DNA from: Hydrogenophaga crocea
GTDB lineage: Bacteria > Pseudomonadota > Gammaproteobacteria > Burkholderiales > Burkholderiaceae_C
Length of the DNA: 64,000 nt
Assembly: GCF_011388215.1 (NCBI RefSeq)
Contig: NZ_CP049989.1
Coordinates: 1,116,001-1,180,000, forward strand
Direction: 5' to 3'
Of the stretch, positions 52,472 to 61,483 are shown piece by piece. The notes under the pieces were generated by a model that saw only the letters and a program-made list of their open reading frames with translations, was not told the origin of the DNA and made no database searches. Made by a program: the position numbers and the translations under genes. The number at the start of each line of letters is the position of its first letter. The stretch's first letter is position 1.

Positions 52472-52548
52472 CGGCGTGTAGCGCAGCCTGGTAGCGCACT
52501 TGCATGGGGTGCAAGGGGTCGCGAGTTCGAATCCCGCCACGCCGACCA
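52472..52548 (+). tRNA. tRNA-Pro (GGG)
   Basis: The 77-base gene folds as a full cloverleaf: acceptor arms 52,472-52,478 and 52,538-52,544 pair completely, the anticodon stem CTTGC/GCAAG closes the loop ATGGGGT with anticodon GGG at 52,506-52,508, and the T loop reads TTCGAAT. CCA is encoded at 52,546-52,548. The sequence closely resembles E. coli tRNA-Pro(GGG). Confidence 0.97.
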
Positions 52549-52558
52549 TTTATTGCGA

Positions 52559-52594
52559 AAGCCCTCGAATCGAAAGGTTCGAGGGCTTTTTTGC
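52559..52594 (+). terminator. Terminator of tRNA-Pro
   Basis: An 11-bp stem (52,559-52,569 with 52,578-52,588) with an 8-base loop is followed by T residues. Confidence 0.92.
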
Positions 52595-52619
52595 TTTCCG
52601 GCTGCGTGAACTCTTTATA

Positions 52620-52635
52620 CTGTAAATAAATACAG
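52620..52635. promoter_or_regulatory. LexA (SOS) box of the imuA operon
   Basis: CTGTAAATAAATACAG fits the CTG-N10-CAG SOS box with a near-palindromic AT core. It lies 44 bases before the imuA start in an otherwise gene-free gap, so the mutagenesis cassette should be induced by DNA damage. Confidence 0.88.
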
Positions 52636-52679
52636 TATCGTGAGGATTCCATGATCCAGCCACCGCGCCGGAGGACACC

Positions 52680-53426
52680 ATGTCCCTGGCCGTTTTGAAG
52701 CCTTCTGCGTCCGTGGCCCCTGCCTGGCCCGCCGGCGTCTGGTCGGCCAATCAGCTCGACGCGGCCGTGCGGCGCACCTGGTCCAGCGGTTTTGCGCCGC
52801 TCGACGCCGTGCTGCCCGGGGGCGGCTGGCCCGCACACGCCCTCACCGAAATCCTGGGCGAGCCCGATGGCGGCACCGAGTGGCGCCTGCTGGCGCCCGT
52901 GCTGGCCAGCCTGGCCCGCGAAGGCCGGGAGCTGCTGCTGGTCGGGCCGCCGCACCCGCCGCACCTGCCCGGGCTGGTGGCCTGGGGCCTGCCGGCGCGG
53001 CAACTGGTCTGGCTGCAGGCCCGGGCACCGGCCGAGCGCCTGTGGAGCACCGAGCAGCTGATCAAGGCCCGCACCGGCGGCGCGGTGCTGGCCTGGTTGC
53101 CGCAGGCGCGCGGACCGCAACTGCGCCGCCTGCAGGTGCTCGCAGCCGAGCACGACGCGCCCGTGTTCATCTGCCGGCCGGCCCAGGCCGCGCACCAGGC
53201 CTCGCCCGCACCCTTGCGCCTGAAGACCCGGGCGCAGCCCGATTGGGGCATTGAACTCGAGTTGCTCAAGCGCAAAGGGCCGCCGCTGGCGCGGCCGTTG
53301 CGCCTGCAGGTGGTGCCGCCCGGGTTGGCGGCCGTGTTGCCGCCGCGGCTGTGGCCGCTGCCAAGGCCTTCGACGGAGCCCGCACGTGTGGTGGTGCGCC
53401 CTGTGTCCGAGCCCGTCCTGCACTGA
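52680..53426 (+). CDS. imuA: Translesion synthesis protein ImuA
   Basis: This 248-aa RecA/SulA-like protein of the mutasome has the family pattern SSGFAPLDAVLPGGGWPAHALTEILGEPDGGTEWRLL at residues 35-75, followed by LLLVGPPHPPHLPGLVAWGL. The ATP-binding loop is reduced, as usual for ImuA. It is the first gene of the cassette and overlaps the imuB start by 41 bases. Confidence 0.92.
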   Translation: MSLAVLKPSASVAPAWPAGVWSANQLDAAVRRTWSSGFAPLDAVLPGGGWPAHALTEILGEPDGGTEWRLLAPVLASLAREGRELLLVGPPHPPHLPGLVAWGLPARQLVWLQARAPAERLWSTEQLIKARTGGAVLAWLPQARGPQLRRLQVLAAEHDAPVFICRPAQAAHQASPAPLRLKTRAQPDWGIELELLKRKGPPLARPLRLQVVPPGLAAVLPPRLWPLPRPSTEPARVVVRPVSEPVLH

Positions 53427-54690
53427 GGCCACCCAGCGCGCGCTCGGGCTCTGGGCCCTGGGGTACACGCCGCGGGTGGCGCTGGTCGACGAGGCCGTGC
53501 TGGTCGAGTTGTCGGCGAGCGTGCGCCTGTTCGGTGGCCGCGCGGCCTTGCGCGCACGCGTGCAGAGCGAGGCCGCGCAGCTCGGGGCCGAGGCCATGGC
53601 CTGGGGGCCCAACGGCCTGGCTGCGCTGGCCCTGGCGCGAGCCGGCCGGGGCGAGCTCGACGGCCGCACACTCGCGCCAGCGCTCGATGCCTTGCCGTTG
53701 TCCGTGCTGAGCGCGGCGCGCCCGCACGCCCAGGCCCTGGCGCAGACCGGCTGCCGCACCCTGGGCGAGCTGCGCCGCCGCCCGCGCGCCGCGCTCGGAC
53801 GCCGTTTCGATCAGGCCCTCTTGCATGCGCTCGACCAGTTGTATGGCGAGGCCCACGAGGCCCATGGCTGGCTGGTCGCGCCCGAGGTGTTCGAGGCCCG
53901 CCTGGAGCTGCCGTCGCGCGTGGACGAGGCCGGCGCCCTGGTGTTCGGGGCGCGCCGCCTGCTGATGCAGCTGGCGGGTTGGCTGTTCGCGCGGCGCAGC
54001 GGGGTGCTGGCCTTCACGCTGCGCTGGGCGCACGACGCGATGCGTTCGCGCGAGGTCGGTCCCGAAGACGCCCTGGGCGTGCGCACCGCGCAGCCCACGC
54101 GCGACGTCGAGCACCTGGCGCGCCTGCTGGCCGAGCACCTGGCGCACGTGCAGCTGCAGGCGCCTGTGGGCGAGTTGTGGCTGCGGGCCGACGAGGTGCG
54201 CCCCCTGGTCGAGACCAGCACCGACCTGCTGCCGCCCACGCCCGGCGCGGCGCAGGGCGGCGAGGCCTTGCCGCGGGTGCTCGAGCGCATCGCCGCGCGG
54301 CTGGGCGAGCAGCGCGTGCTGCGCCCCGTGCCCGTGGCCGACCACCGTCCCGAAGCCATGTGCCGCTGGCAGCCCGCCGATCGGCCACTGCCGCGCCAGG
54401 CGGTGCCGCTCACCGACACCCCGCAGCCGGGTTTTCTGCTGCCCGAGCCGCTCAAGCTCGTGGTGCGTGGCAACCGCCCGGTGTACTTCGACGAACTGCG
54501 CCTGTTGCTCGGACCGCAGCGGGTGGAAGGCGGCTGGTGGGACCGCGAAGAATCGCGGGGCCGCATGCACCTGGTGGTGCGCGACTACTGGCTGGCGTTT
54601 TCCGCGCGCGCGGGCCTGTTGTGGGTGTTCCAGACCCGTGCCACCGACGGCGCGGCACCGGCTTGGTACCTGCACGGCTTTTTCGCCTGA
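53386..54690 (+). CDS. imuB: Y-family polymerase-like protein ImuB
   Basis: This 434-aa protein starts at GTG 53,386, seven bases after GGAG, giving MWWCALCPSPS, similar to the M-x-W-x-AL start of ImuB. The Y-family-like core follows (YTPRVALVDEAVLVELSASVRLFGG), with a fingers/thumb region (CRTLGELRRRPRAALGRRFDQALLHALDQLYG) and a C-terminal part that contacts DnaE2 and the clamp. Family members lack polymerase catalytic acids and act as an adaptor. The longer frame to 53,251 is read through imuA and is not part of the gene. Confidence 0.85.
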   Translation: MWWCALCPSPSCTEATQRALGLWALGYTPRVALVDEAVLVELSASVRLFGGRAALRARVQSEAAQLGAEAMAWGPNGLAALALARAGRGELDGRTLAPALDALPLSVLSAARPHAQALAQTGCRTLGELRRRPRAALGRRFDQALLHALDQLYGEAHEAHGWLVAPEVFEARLELPSRVDEAGALVFGARRLLMQLAGWLFARRSGVLAFTLRWAHDAMRSREVGPEDALGVRTAQPTRDVEHLARLLAEHLAHVQLQAPVGELWLRADEVRPLVETSTDLLPPTPGAAQGGEALPRVLERIAARLGEQRVLRPVPVADHRPEAMCRWQPADRPLPRQAVPLTDTPQPGFLLPEPLKLVVRGNRPVYFDELRLLLGPQRVEGGWWDREESRGRMHLVVRDYWLAFSARAGLLWVFQTRATDGAAPAWYLHGFFA

Positions 54691-54698
54691 GGCCCCCG

Positions 54699-57600
54699 AT
54701 GGATGCCCCCGCCACCCTGCCGGCGTACGCCGAGCTGTGCTGCCTCTCCAACTTCTCGTTCCTGCAGGGCGCGAGCCACCCCGAGGAGCTGGTGGCGCGC
54801 GCGCACGAACTCGGCTACAGCGCGCTCGCCATCACCGACGACTGCACCCTGGCCGGCGTGGTGCGCGCGCACGTGGCCGCGAAGGAGCGCGGCCTGCCGC
54901 TGCTGATCGGCAGCCGCTTCGAGGTCGACGACCCGGTGCACGGCCGCTTCGCGCTGGTGCTGCTGGCCACCTCGCGCGAGGCTTATGGCCACCTGTGCGA
55001 GTTCATCACGCGCCTGCGCCGGCGCTCGCCCAAGGGCACGTACCGGCTGGCGCCGCACGACATCGACGGCGCCGCGCTGCCCGAATGCCTGGCCATCGCC
55101 ATGCCCGCACGGCATGCGCCGCAAAGCGCCTGCGACGCGATCGCGCGCTGGCTGCTGCAGCACTTCATCGGCCGCTGCTGGCTGGGCGTGGTGCAGCGCC
55201 GCGCGCTCGACGACGAGCTGCACCTGCACCGCCTGCGCGAAAGCGGCCGGTTGTGCGCCGTGCCGCTGGTGGCGGTGGGCGATGCGCGCCTGCACCGGCG
55301 CTCGCGCAAACCGCTGCACGACGTGCTCACCGCCACGCGCGTGGGCCGGCCCTTGCGCGACTGCGGCTTCGAGCTCGCCGAAAGCGCCGAGCAGCGGCTG
55401 CGTTCGCGCCTGCTGCTGTCGCAGCGCTTTCCGCCCGAGCTGCTGGCCGAGACCCTGCAGGTGGCGGCGCGTTGCCGCTTCTCGCTCGACGAGCTCAGGT
55501 ACCAGTACCCCGACGAGGTGGTGCCGCCGGGCCACACGCCCGCGAGCTGGTTGCGCCAGCTGGTGCGCGAAGGCATGGCCTGGCGCTGGCCCGAGGGCGT
55601 GCCGCCGCGCTGGGAGCGGCAGATCGAGCACGAGCTCGCGCTCATCACCGAGCTGCGCTACGAGCACTACTTCCTCACGGTGCACGACGTGGTGGCCTTC
55701 GCGCGCCGCGAGAACATCCTCTGTCAGGGGCGCGGCTCGGCGGCCAACAGCGTGGTGTGCTTCTGCCTGGGCATCACCGAGGTGAACCCGGGCGAGATGT
55801 CCATGCTGTTCGAGCGCTTCATCTCGCGCGAGCGCCGCGAGCCGCCCGATATCGACGTGGACTTCGAGCACCAGCGGCGCGAGGAGGTGATCCAGTACCT
55901 CTACCGCAAATACGGCCGCGACCGCGCCGCGCTCACGGCCACCGTCATCAGCTACCGCCCGCGCAGCGCGTTGCGTGACGTGGCCAAGGCCCTGGGAGTG
56001 GACCTGGGGGTGATCCAGGCACTCAACAAGGGCGTGCGCTGGTGGGAGGGCGAGGGCATCGCGCCCGAACGGCTGATCGAGGTCGGTCTCGACCCCGCGT
56101 CGCTGCAGGTGCGCCAGCTGGTCGAGCTCGCGACCGAACTCATGGGCTTTCCGCGCCACCTGTCGCAGCACACCGGGGGCTTCGTGCTCACGCGCGGGCC
56201 GCTCACGCGCCTGGTGCCGGTGCAGAACGCGGCCATGCCCGACCGCACCGTGATCGAGTGGGACAAGGACGACCTCGACGCGCTGGGCCTGCTCAAGGTC
56301 GACGTGCTCGCGCTCGGCATGCTCACCGCCATCCGCAAGGCGCTCGAGCTGATCGGTCAGCGCCTGGGCCGGCCCTTCGGCATGCCCGACGTGCCCCGGG
56401 AAGACGCGGCCACCTACGACATGGTCTGCGAGGCCGACACCGTGGGCGTGTTCCAGATCGAAAGCCGCGCGCAGATGAGCATGCTGCCGCGCCTGCGGCC
56501 GCGCCGCTTCTACGACCTGGTGATCGAGGTGGCGCTGGTGCGGCCCGGCCCGATCCAGGGCGGAGCGGTGCACCCCTACCTGAACCGGCGCCAGGGCAAG
56601 GAGCCCGTGGTCTACCCACCGGCCCTGCACGACGCGCTGGAACGCACGCTGGGCGTGCCCGTGTTCCAGGAGCAGTGCATGCAGATCGCCATGATCGCCG
56701 CGGGCTTCACGCCCGACGAGGCCGATGGTCTGCGCCGCGCAATGGCGGCCTGGAAGCGCAAGGGCAACCTGGGCCGCTACGAGCAGCGGCTGCTGCAGGG
56801 CATGGCCGATCGCGGCTACGACCCGGCGTTCGCGCGTGGCGTGGTCGAGCAGGTGAAGGGCTTTTCGAGCTACGGTTTTCCCGAGAGCCATGCCGCGAGC
56901 TTTGCCAAGCTGGTCTACGTGAGCTGCTGGATCAAGCGCCACCACCCCGATGTGTTCCTGGTGGCTTTGCTCAACAGCCAGCCCCTGGGCTTCTACACGC
57001 CGAACCAGTTGATGCAGGACGCGCGCCGCCACGGGGTGGAGGTGTTGCCGGTGGACGTGTCGCACAGCGACTGGGACGCAGCGCTCGCCCCCCCGACCCA
57101 GGCGGCCGGCCCCCTGCGAGCCGTGCGCCTGGGGCTAGGTCTCGTGGACGGTTTGTCGGCGGCGGCCGGGCAGCGCATCGTGGCCGCGCGCAGCGCGCGG
57201 GCTTTCGACGACGTGGCCGATCTGGCGCGGCGCGCGCGGCTGGGGCGGCGGGAGCTGGCGCAGTTGGCCGCGGCCGATGCGCTGGCTTCGCTCAGTGGGC
57301 ACCGGCGCCAGCAGGTGTGGGACGCGGTGGCGCTGCAAGCGGTGCCCGCCTTGCTGGCCGAGGCGCCGGTGCACGAAGCGCCGCTGGCGCTGCCCGAGGC
57401 GCCCGAGGGCGAGGCCGTTGCCTGGGACTACATGAGCCTGGGCCTCACGCTGAGGCGCCACCCGCTGGCCTTGTTGCGTCCGGTGCTCGAACGCCGCCGC
57501 CTGCTCAGCGCGGCCGATCTGCAGGCCGCGCCCGACCGCCGGCTTGTGCGCTGCGCGGGCATCGTCACGCTGCGCCAGCAGCCCGAGACCGCCAGTGGCG

Positions 57601-57824
57601 TGGTCTTCGTGAGCCTGGAGGACGAGACCGGTGTGGTGCAGGTCATCGTGTGGCGGCGCATCCGCGAGCGCTTTCGCCAGGTGCTGTTGCACGCGCGCCT
57701 GCTCGCGGTGTATGGGCACTGGCAGCGCGAGGGCCCGGTGGGCAACCTGATCGCAGGTTACCTGGAAGACCTCACGCCCCTGCTCGGGCAACTGGCCACG
57801 GGCAGGAGCCGGGACTTTCATTGA
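54699..57824 (+). CDS. dnaE2: Error-prone DNA polymerase DnaE2 (ImuC)
   Basis: This 1041-aa C-family polymerase has an N-terminal PHP domain (AELCCLSNFSFLQGASHPEELVARAHELGYSALAITDD), the palm with CQGRGSAANSVVCFC and the catalytic PPDIDVDFEH, then DKDDLDALGLLKVDVLALGML, the fingers, and a C-terminal OB fold (VRCAGIVTLRQQPETASGVVFVSLEDETG). It carries out damage-induced mutagenic synthesis with ImuA and ImuB. It starts eight bases after imuB. Confidence 0.95.
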   Translation: MDAPATLPAYAELCCLSNFSFLQGASHPEELVARAHELGYSALAITDDCTLAGVVRAHVAAKERGLPLLIGSRFEVDDPVHGRFALVLLATSREAYGHLCEFITRLRRRSPKGTYRLAPHDIDGAALPECLAIAMPARHAPQSACDAIARWLLQHFIGRCWLGVVQRRALDDELHLHRLRESGRLCAVPLVAVGDARLHRRSRKPLHDVLTATRVGRPLRDCGFELAESAEQRLRSRLLLSQRFPPELLAETLQVAARCRFSLDELRYQYPDEVVPPGHTPASWLRQLVREGMAWRWPEGVPPRWERQIEHELALITELRYEHYFLTVHDVVAFARRENILCQGRGSAANSVVCFCLGITEVNPGEMSMLFERFISRERREPPDIDVDFEHQRREEVIQYLYRKYGRDRAALTATVISYRPRSALRDVAKALGVDLGVIQALNKGVRWWEGEGIAPERLIEVGLDPASLQVRQLVELATELMGFPRHLSQHTGGFVLTRGPLTRLVPVQNAAMPDRTVIEWDKDDLDALGLLKVDVLALGMLTAIRKALELIGQRLGRPFGMPDVPREDAATYDMVCEADTVGVFQIESRAQMSMLPRLRPRRFYDLVIEVALVRPGPIQGGAVHPYLNRRQGKEPVVYPPALHDALERTLGVPVFQEQCMQIAMIAAGFTPDEADGLRRAMAAWKRKGNLGRYEQRLLQGMADRGYDPAFARGVVEQVKGFSSYGFPESHAASFAKLVYVSCWIKRHHPDVFLVALLNSQPLGFYTPNQLMQDARRHGVEVLPVDVSHSDWDAALAPPTQAAGPLRAVRLGLGLVDGLSAAAGQRIVAARSARAFDDVADLARRARLGRRELAQLAAADALASLSGHRRQQVWDAVALQAVPALLAEAPVHEAPLALPEAPEGEAVAWDYMSLGLTLRRHPLALLRPVLERRRLLSAADLQAAPDRRLVRCAGIVTLRQQPETASGVVFVSLEDETGVVQVIVWRRIRERFRQVLLHARLLAVYGHWQREGPVGNLIAGYLEDLTPLLGQLATGRSRDFH

Positions 57825-57829
57825 GGGGG

Positions 57830-60439
57830 TCAGGCGGCCGCAGGCATGGTGGGCCCAGGATCGGCGGCTTGCAGCCGCTCGATCACCTGGGCCATTTCCC
57901 CCAGGCGCCGCTGCATGCGCGAGGCCTGCTTGAGGCCATGCATGGTGTCGGTCAGGCCACTGACGAGATCCTTGGTGGTCTGCAAAACCTGTTGGCTCTG
58001 CGGTTCGACGGGGCTCAGGCCCAGTTGCTTGAGCAGGGCACCCGCCAGCAAGGGGTCGGCATCCAGCGCTTCCAGCACGCGCTTGGGCGTGCCCAAGGGG
58101 TTGCGCACCGGCACGCCCTTGCGCGCCAGCGCCCGGCCCACGCGGTCGCGGCGGGTTTCGCCCAGCGCCTTCATGGCGGTTTCCAGGCGCCCGAGCCATT
58201 GGACCGCGGGCGGCTCGGAGGGCACCTGGTCTTCCCGGTCAGAGTCGGTCGCAAGGCTGATGTCGTCGGACGTTTCTGTGGCTTCCGACGTTGACGACGT
58301 TGCCCAGGCTTCTTCCACTTCCGAGGCGTCCGAGGCTTTCGAGGCGACAGGTGCGCTGGGTGCGTCGGTGTACCAATGGCGGCCAAAAGCGCGGGCGGCG
58401 AACTGGTGTGTCAGCTTCACGTGATCCGCGGGGGGGCAATGGGGGGCGAGGCTGTCGATCAAGGACAGCGGGATGCCCAGCACCGCGGCCCAGCGCACCA
58501 TGCGGGCCGGCGAGGGGTAGCCGGGGCATGGGTGGTGGTGGGCGCCCTGGCGCAGTCCTTCGGCCACGTAGGTGCTGACGACGTAGGGGTTGTGGGCCAG
58601 GCGTCGGGCCTTCGACAGGCCCAGGTCTTGGCACATGTGGTCGCGGTCCTCGTCGCTGGCGTTCATGAACGCGTGAAGCGGTTTTCCCGCGGCCTGCAGC
58701 GCCTGCAGCAAGCGCAGGGCGTCCTTGTGTTCGCGGCGGGCTTGCTTGTCCAGGCTCCAGTCGCGCTTTTTCAGGTAGCTGATGCCCCCGAGCAGGGGAA
58801 GCACCGCGGTCGACGCCACGGCGCCCACCACCCCCAGCGCCACGCCGCCCGTGCTGACGGAAACGCCCGTGACGCCCATCACCCCCACGGCAAACATGGC
58901 ACTCAGGTTCGCGGGCGTGCCGACCGACAGCCCAGCCGTTGCACTGAAGCCGCGGAAGCGCGCGAGCCACTGCTTGATCTTGCGCGTCTTCTCGTCGGTG
59001 AGGTGCCGGTTCAGGGCGGCGTGCATCACCGTGCGGGTCAGGTGCGCTTCGTGTGGCCTTGCCCGGTCCGCGCCGGCGAGTTCGCCCGCGATCCGCTCCA
59101 GGCTTTCCAGGCGTGAGGCCTTGTCGAGCGCCAGGTCGTGGTGGCTGCGTTTGACGTCCTTGAGGTCGAGCATGCCCTGCAACACGGCCATGGGCAGCAA
59201 CAAGCCGGCCACGCCGGTCAGGGCGCCGGGCGCCTGGGCCAGCAGGCTCGCGTGCGCGCTGAGCAACAGCAGCGGTTGTGCGCCCGCCAGGTGAACGTCG
59301 CGCCAGAACTTGGCCTCGTGCTGGCCGATGCCGCCCAGGGGGTCGTTGCCCCCGAGCTTGTCGGTGCGGGTTTGCAGCCCCTTGAGCAGCGTGAGCACTT
59401 GGGCAAAGGTCGGGTTGCTCTTGTGCTGCGGGTCACATTCTCTGGCAGCGCTGTCTTGTTCTTCTTGCGCTTCCTGCCTCGCCCTGAGTCGCTTGACCAG
59501 GGGTACGAGCCGCACCCACTCGCTGTGCCCCACACGCCAGCGCTGCCAGGGGCCTTTGCCGTGCAAACGTGCCTTGGGCATCGCCTCGAGCGTGTCTCGC
59601 AATATGGACGCGGTTTGCAGGGCGTCACCCAGTGCCTGCCGCACGAGACCGTTGTCGGCTTCGAGAGAGTCGCTTGTCTGCATCAGCTCGGCGATGGCGG
59701 TGTCGGTGTCCACCAGCATCCTTTGGAGTTCGCGCCGCGTCGCCCAGACCGCGGCCACATCCTTGTGCACATAAAGCTTTTCGAAGCTCGCCGACAGGCC
59801 GTGCAGCAAGCCGAGCACTTCGCGTGCCGCGCTGATGAGCATGCGTTGGGCGTCGGGGTCTTCGTTCCTCGCCAGCCGCTGTTGCGCATCCGTCAGAATC
59901 TTGATGCAGTCGACGCGCATCTTCATGCAGTGCACGTGCTGTTTGTGGGCGTCGACCACGCCCATGCCCGTGGCATACATGTCGTACATGCTGCCGATGG
60001 TGGTGAAGCACATGAGGATCTTCGACGCATCGAAAGCAAAAGCGACGCCCTTGCACGCCAGCGCTGCCGCGAGACCGCCGTAGGCCGCGCTCGCGCTGGA
60101 TGAGGCCAGCAGGCCGCTGGTTGGCGCGGCCTGGCTCAGGGCCATCGAGCGCTCGGGCGTGACACCATCGTGCGTGCCGCCTTCGGGCCCCGAACCGGCC
60201 CGCATGAACAGCGTCCCGCTTTCGAAGCGGAACGAGGGAGCGCCGCGGGCGGCGTCGTCGCGCCGCTGCACCGCTTGCGCCGCCTCGCAGACCCTGCGCG
60301 GCGGTGGGGCGTGTTCGCTTCGGCGGCCGGCCCCGTGTTGCGGTGGCGACGGCAGCAAGTCGGATGACTCAGAGCAGGATGAGTCCAGGGGAATCAGGGC
60401 ATAGCTCGCGTTTCTGCTCAGGCTTTTCGGCGTACACAT
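57830..60439 (-). CDS. Candidate type III secreted effector, unknown fold
   Basis: This 869-aa protein has ATG 60,439 six bases after AGGAGG; the frame further upstream lies in the neighbouring gene. Residues 1-110 are Ser/Pro/Arg-rich and low in structure, with no signal peptide. Hydrophobic Gly/Ala/Val-rich stretches lie at about 108-165, 383-425 and 497-555. A Ser/Thr/Glu/Asp-rich linker (about 680-730) precedes a helical C-terminus. It is cotranscribed with a CesT-like chaperone 20 bases upstream. Disordered N-terminus, membrane-type segments and a dedicated chaperone fit a type III effector or translocated toxin. No catalytic motif is recognised and no apparatus genes are nearby. Confidence 0.55.
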   Translation of the reverse strand: MCTPKSLSRNASYALIPLDSSCSESSDLLPSPPQHGAGRRSEHAPPPRRVCEAAQAVQRRDDAARGAPSFRFESGTLFMRAGSGPEGGTHDGVTPERSMALSQAAPTSGLLASSSASAAYGGLAAALACKGVAFAFDASKILMCFTTIGSMYDMYATGMGVVDAHKQHVHCMKMRVDCIKILTDAQQRLARNEDPDAQRMLISAAREVLGLLHGLSASFEKLYVHKDVAAVWATRRELQRMLVDTDTAIAELMQTSDSLEADNGLVRQALGDALQTASILRDTLEAMPKARLHGKGPWQRWRVGHSEWVRLVPLVKRLRARQEAQEEQDSAARECDPQHKSNPTFAQVLTLLKGLQTRTDKLGGNDPLGGIGQHEAKFWRDVHLAGAQPLLLLSAHASLLAQAPGALTGVAGLLLPMAVLQGMLDLKDVKRSHHDLALDKASRLESLERIAGELAGADRARPHEAHLTRTVMHAALNRHLTDEKTRKIKQWLARFRGFSATAGLSVGTPANLSAMFAVGVMGVTGVSVSTGGVALGVVGAVASTAVLPLLGGISYLKKRDWSLDKQARREHKDALRLLQALQAAGKPLHAFMNASDEDRDHMCQDLGLSKARRLAHNPYVVSTYVAEGLRQGAHHHPCPGYPSPARMVRWAAVLGIPLSLIDSLAPHCPPADHVKLTHQFAARAFGRHWYTDAPSAPVASKASDASEVEEAWATSSTSEATETSDDISLATDSDREDQVPSEPPAVQWLGRLETAMKALGETRRDRVGRALARKGVPVRNPLGTPKRVLEALDADPLLAGALLKQLGLSPVEPQSQQVLQTTKDLVSGLTDTMHGLKQASRMQRRLGEMAQVIERLQAADPGPTMPAAA

Positions 60440-60459
60440 CAATGACCTCCTAGGTGGAT

Positions 60460-60939
60460 TCAGCTCAACTCGTTGTTCGCGATCGATGCGCTGCCGCTGC
60501 GTGCCGGGCGTGCCGCCAGGGCCAGCAGCCCTTGGGCGCACACCTGGCACCAGGCGTCCTGAACCGCATCGACGAGGTCGTGCAGTTGTTCGGTCAGGGT
60601 GTCGAGCGGCGTGTCGGGTTCGAGCGGCCAGTCGCTGTGGCACACCACGGTGCCGTCGGCCGCGAGCGCGAACTGCAGGTGCTGCAGGTCGTAGGGGCGT
60701 TCAAAGTGCCAGCGCAGCAACTCGCGGTGCAGCGTGGCGTCGGTCAGGCTCTCGGGGGGATCGGCGAGCACCACGTCGATCCGCAGGCGTTGATCCTCTT
60801 CGTCGAGGGACACCAGCACCCACAGGTCATCGACGAGGATCAGGTGGGCGGCGCTGTCAGCAGCCAGTACCCCGGCGCCCGCCAGGGCCGCGTCGTCGTG
60901 AAGGCTTTGGAGCCATCCGCCCAGTTCGAATCGATCCAT
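60460..60939 (-). CDS. CesT-like type III secretion chaperone candidate
   Basis: This 159-aa small acidic protein has the CesT order of elements: an N-terminal helix (FELGGWLQSLHDDAAL), strands with LVDDLWVLVSLD and RLRIDVVLADP, then LHRELLRWHFERPYDLQHLQFALAADGTVVCHSDWPLE and a C-terminal helix (LTEQLHDLVDAVQDAWCQV). Class I chaperones bind one effector and are encoded beside it; here the large gene begins 20 bases downstream. A promoter of HrpL/ECF type lies 44 bases upstream. The family call is from pattern, not alignment. Confidence 0.62.
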   Translation of the reverse strand: MDRFELGGWLQSLHDDAALAGAGVLAADSAAHLILVDDLWVLVSLDEEDQRLRIDVVLADPPESLTDATLHRELLRWHFERPYDLQHLQFALAADGTVVCHSDWPLEPDTPLDTLTEQLHDLVDAVQDAWCQVCAQGLLALAARPARSGSASIANNELS

Positions 60940-60983
60940 CGATGCGCACCTCGCTTGAAGACATGCTGTGTACTTCGCGCGAA

Positions 60984-61012
60984 TGTGTGAACGGGCGCAA
61001 CGTCAAGGTTCC
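60984..61012 (-). promoter_or_regulatory. Hrp-box-like (ECF sigma) promoter
   Basis: On the minus strand, GGAACC (61,012-61,007) is followed after 16 bases by TCACACA (60,990-60,984). The hrp box recognised by HrpL is GGAACC-N15/16-CCACNNA, so only the first base of the second block differs. It ends 44 bases before the chaperone start and lies wholly in the 74-bp gap after the EVE gene. GGAAC is also a -35 element for other ECF sigma factors. Confidence 0.55.
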
Positions 61013-61013
61013 G

Positions 61014-61481
61014 TCAATCGGCCGTCAGCCGTTTGGTGATATGCCGCCAGTGTGCTTCGCTCACCGGCGTGATGGACAGCCGGCTGCCGCGCTGGAGCAG
61101 CAGCATGCCGTCGAGCGCGGGATCGGCGCGCAAGGCCGGCAGGCCGAGCAGGGGCGTCTTGCGCAGGGCCTGCACGTCCACCAGTTGCCAGCGCGGCGCG
61201 TCGCGTCGGGATGCCGGGTCGAAGTAGGGCGAGTCGGGATCGAACTGGGTGGGGTCGGCGTAGGGCGCCGATGCCACGCGGGCCAGCCCCGCGATGCCGG
61301 GCTCGGGGCAGCTGGAATGGTAGAACAGCACGCCGTCGCCGATGCGCATGGTGTCGCGCATGAAGTTGCGGGCCCGGTAGTTGCGCACACCGGTCCAGGG
61401 CACGGTGGCGCCGGGCGCGGCCAGCGCGTCATCGATCGAACATTCGTCGGGCTCGGATTTCATCAGCCAGTACTGCACCAC
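61014..61481 (-). CDS. EVE-domain protein
   Basis: This 155-aa single-domain protein has the opening YWLMKSEPDECSIDD and the core TGVRNYRARNFMRDTMRIGDGVLFYHSSC, GIAGLARVAS and DPRW-like RRDAPRWQLVDVQ typical of EVE domains, which bind modified bases in DNA or RNA. GTG 61,481 lies seven bases after AGGAG. It is two bases from the MFS gene stop, so likely cotranscribed. Confidence 0.9.
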   Translation of the reverse strand: MVQYWLMKSEPDECSIDDALAAPGATVPWTGVRNYRARNFMRDTMRIGDGVLFYHSSCPEPGIAGLARVASAPYADPTQFDPDSPYFDPASRRDAPRWQLVDVQALRKTPLLGLPALRADPALDGMLLLQRGSRLSITPVSEAHWRHITKRLTAD

Positions 61482-61483
61482 CG

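Noticed and set aside
53251..53385. imuB start at 53,251, or a truncated imuB pseudogene
   Set aside because: The extra residues are a Cys/Arg-rich shadow of imuA; the GTG at 53,386 has a binding site and a family-like N-terminus, so the gene looks intact.
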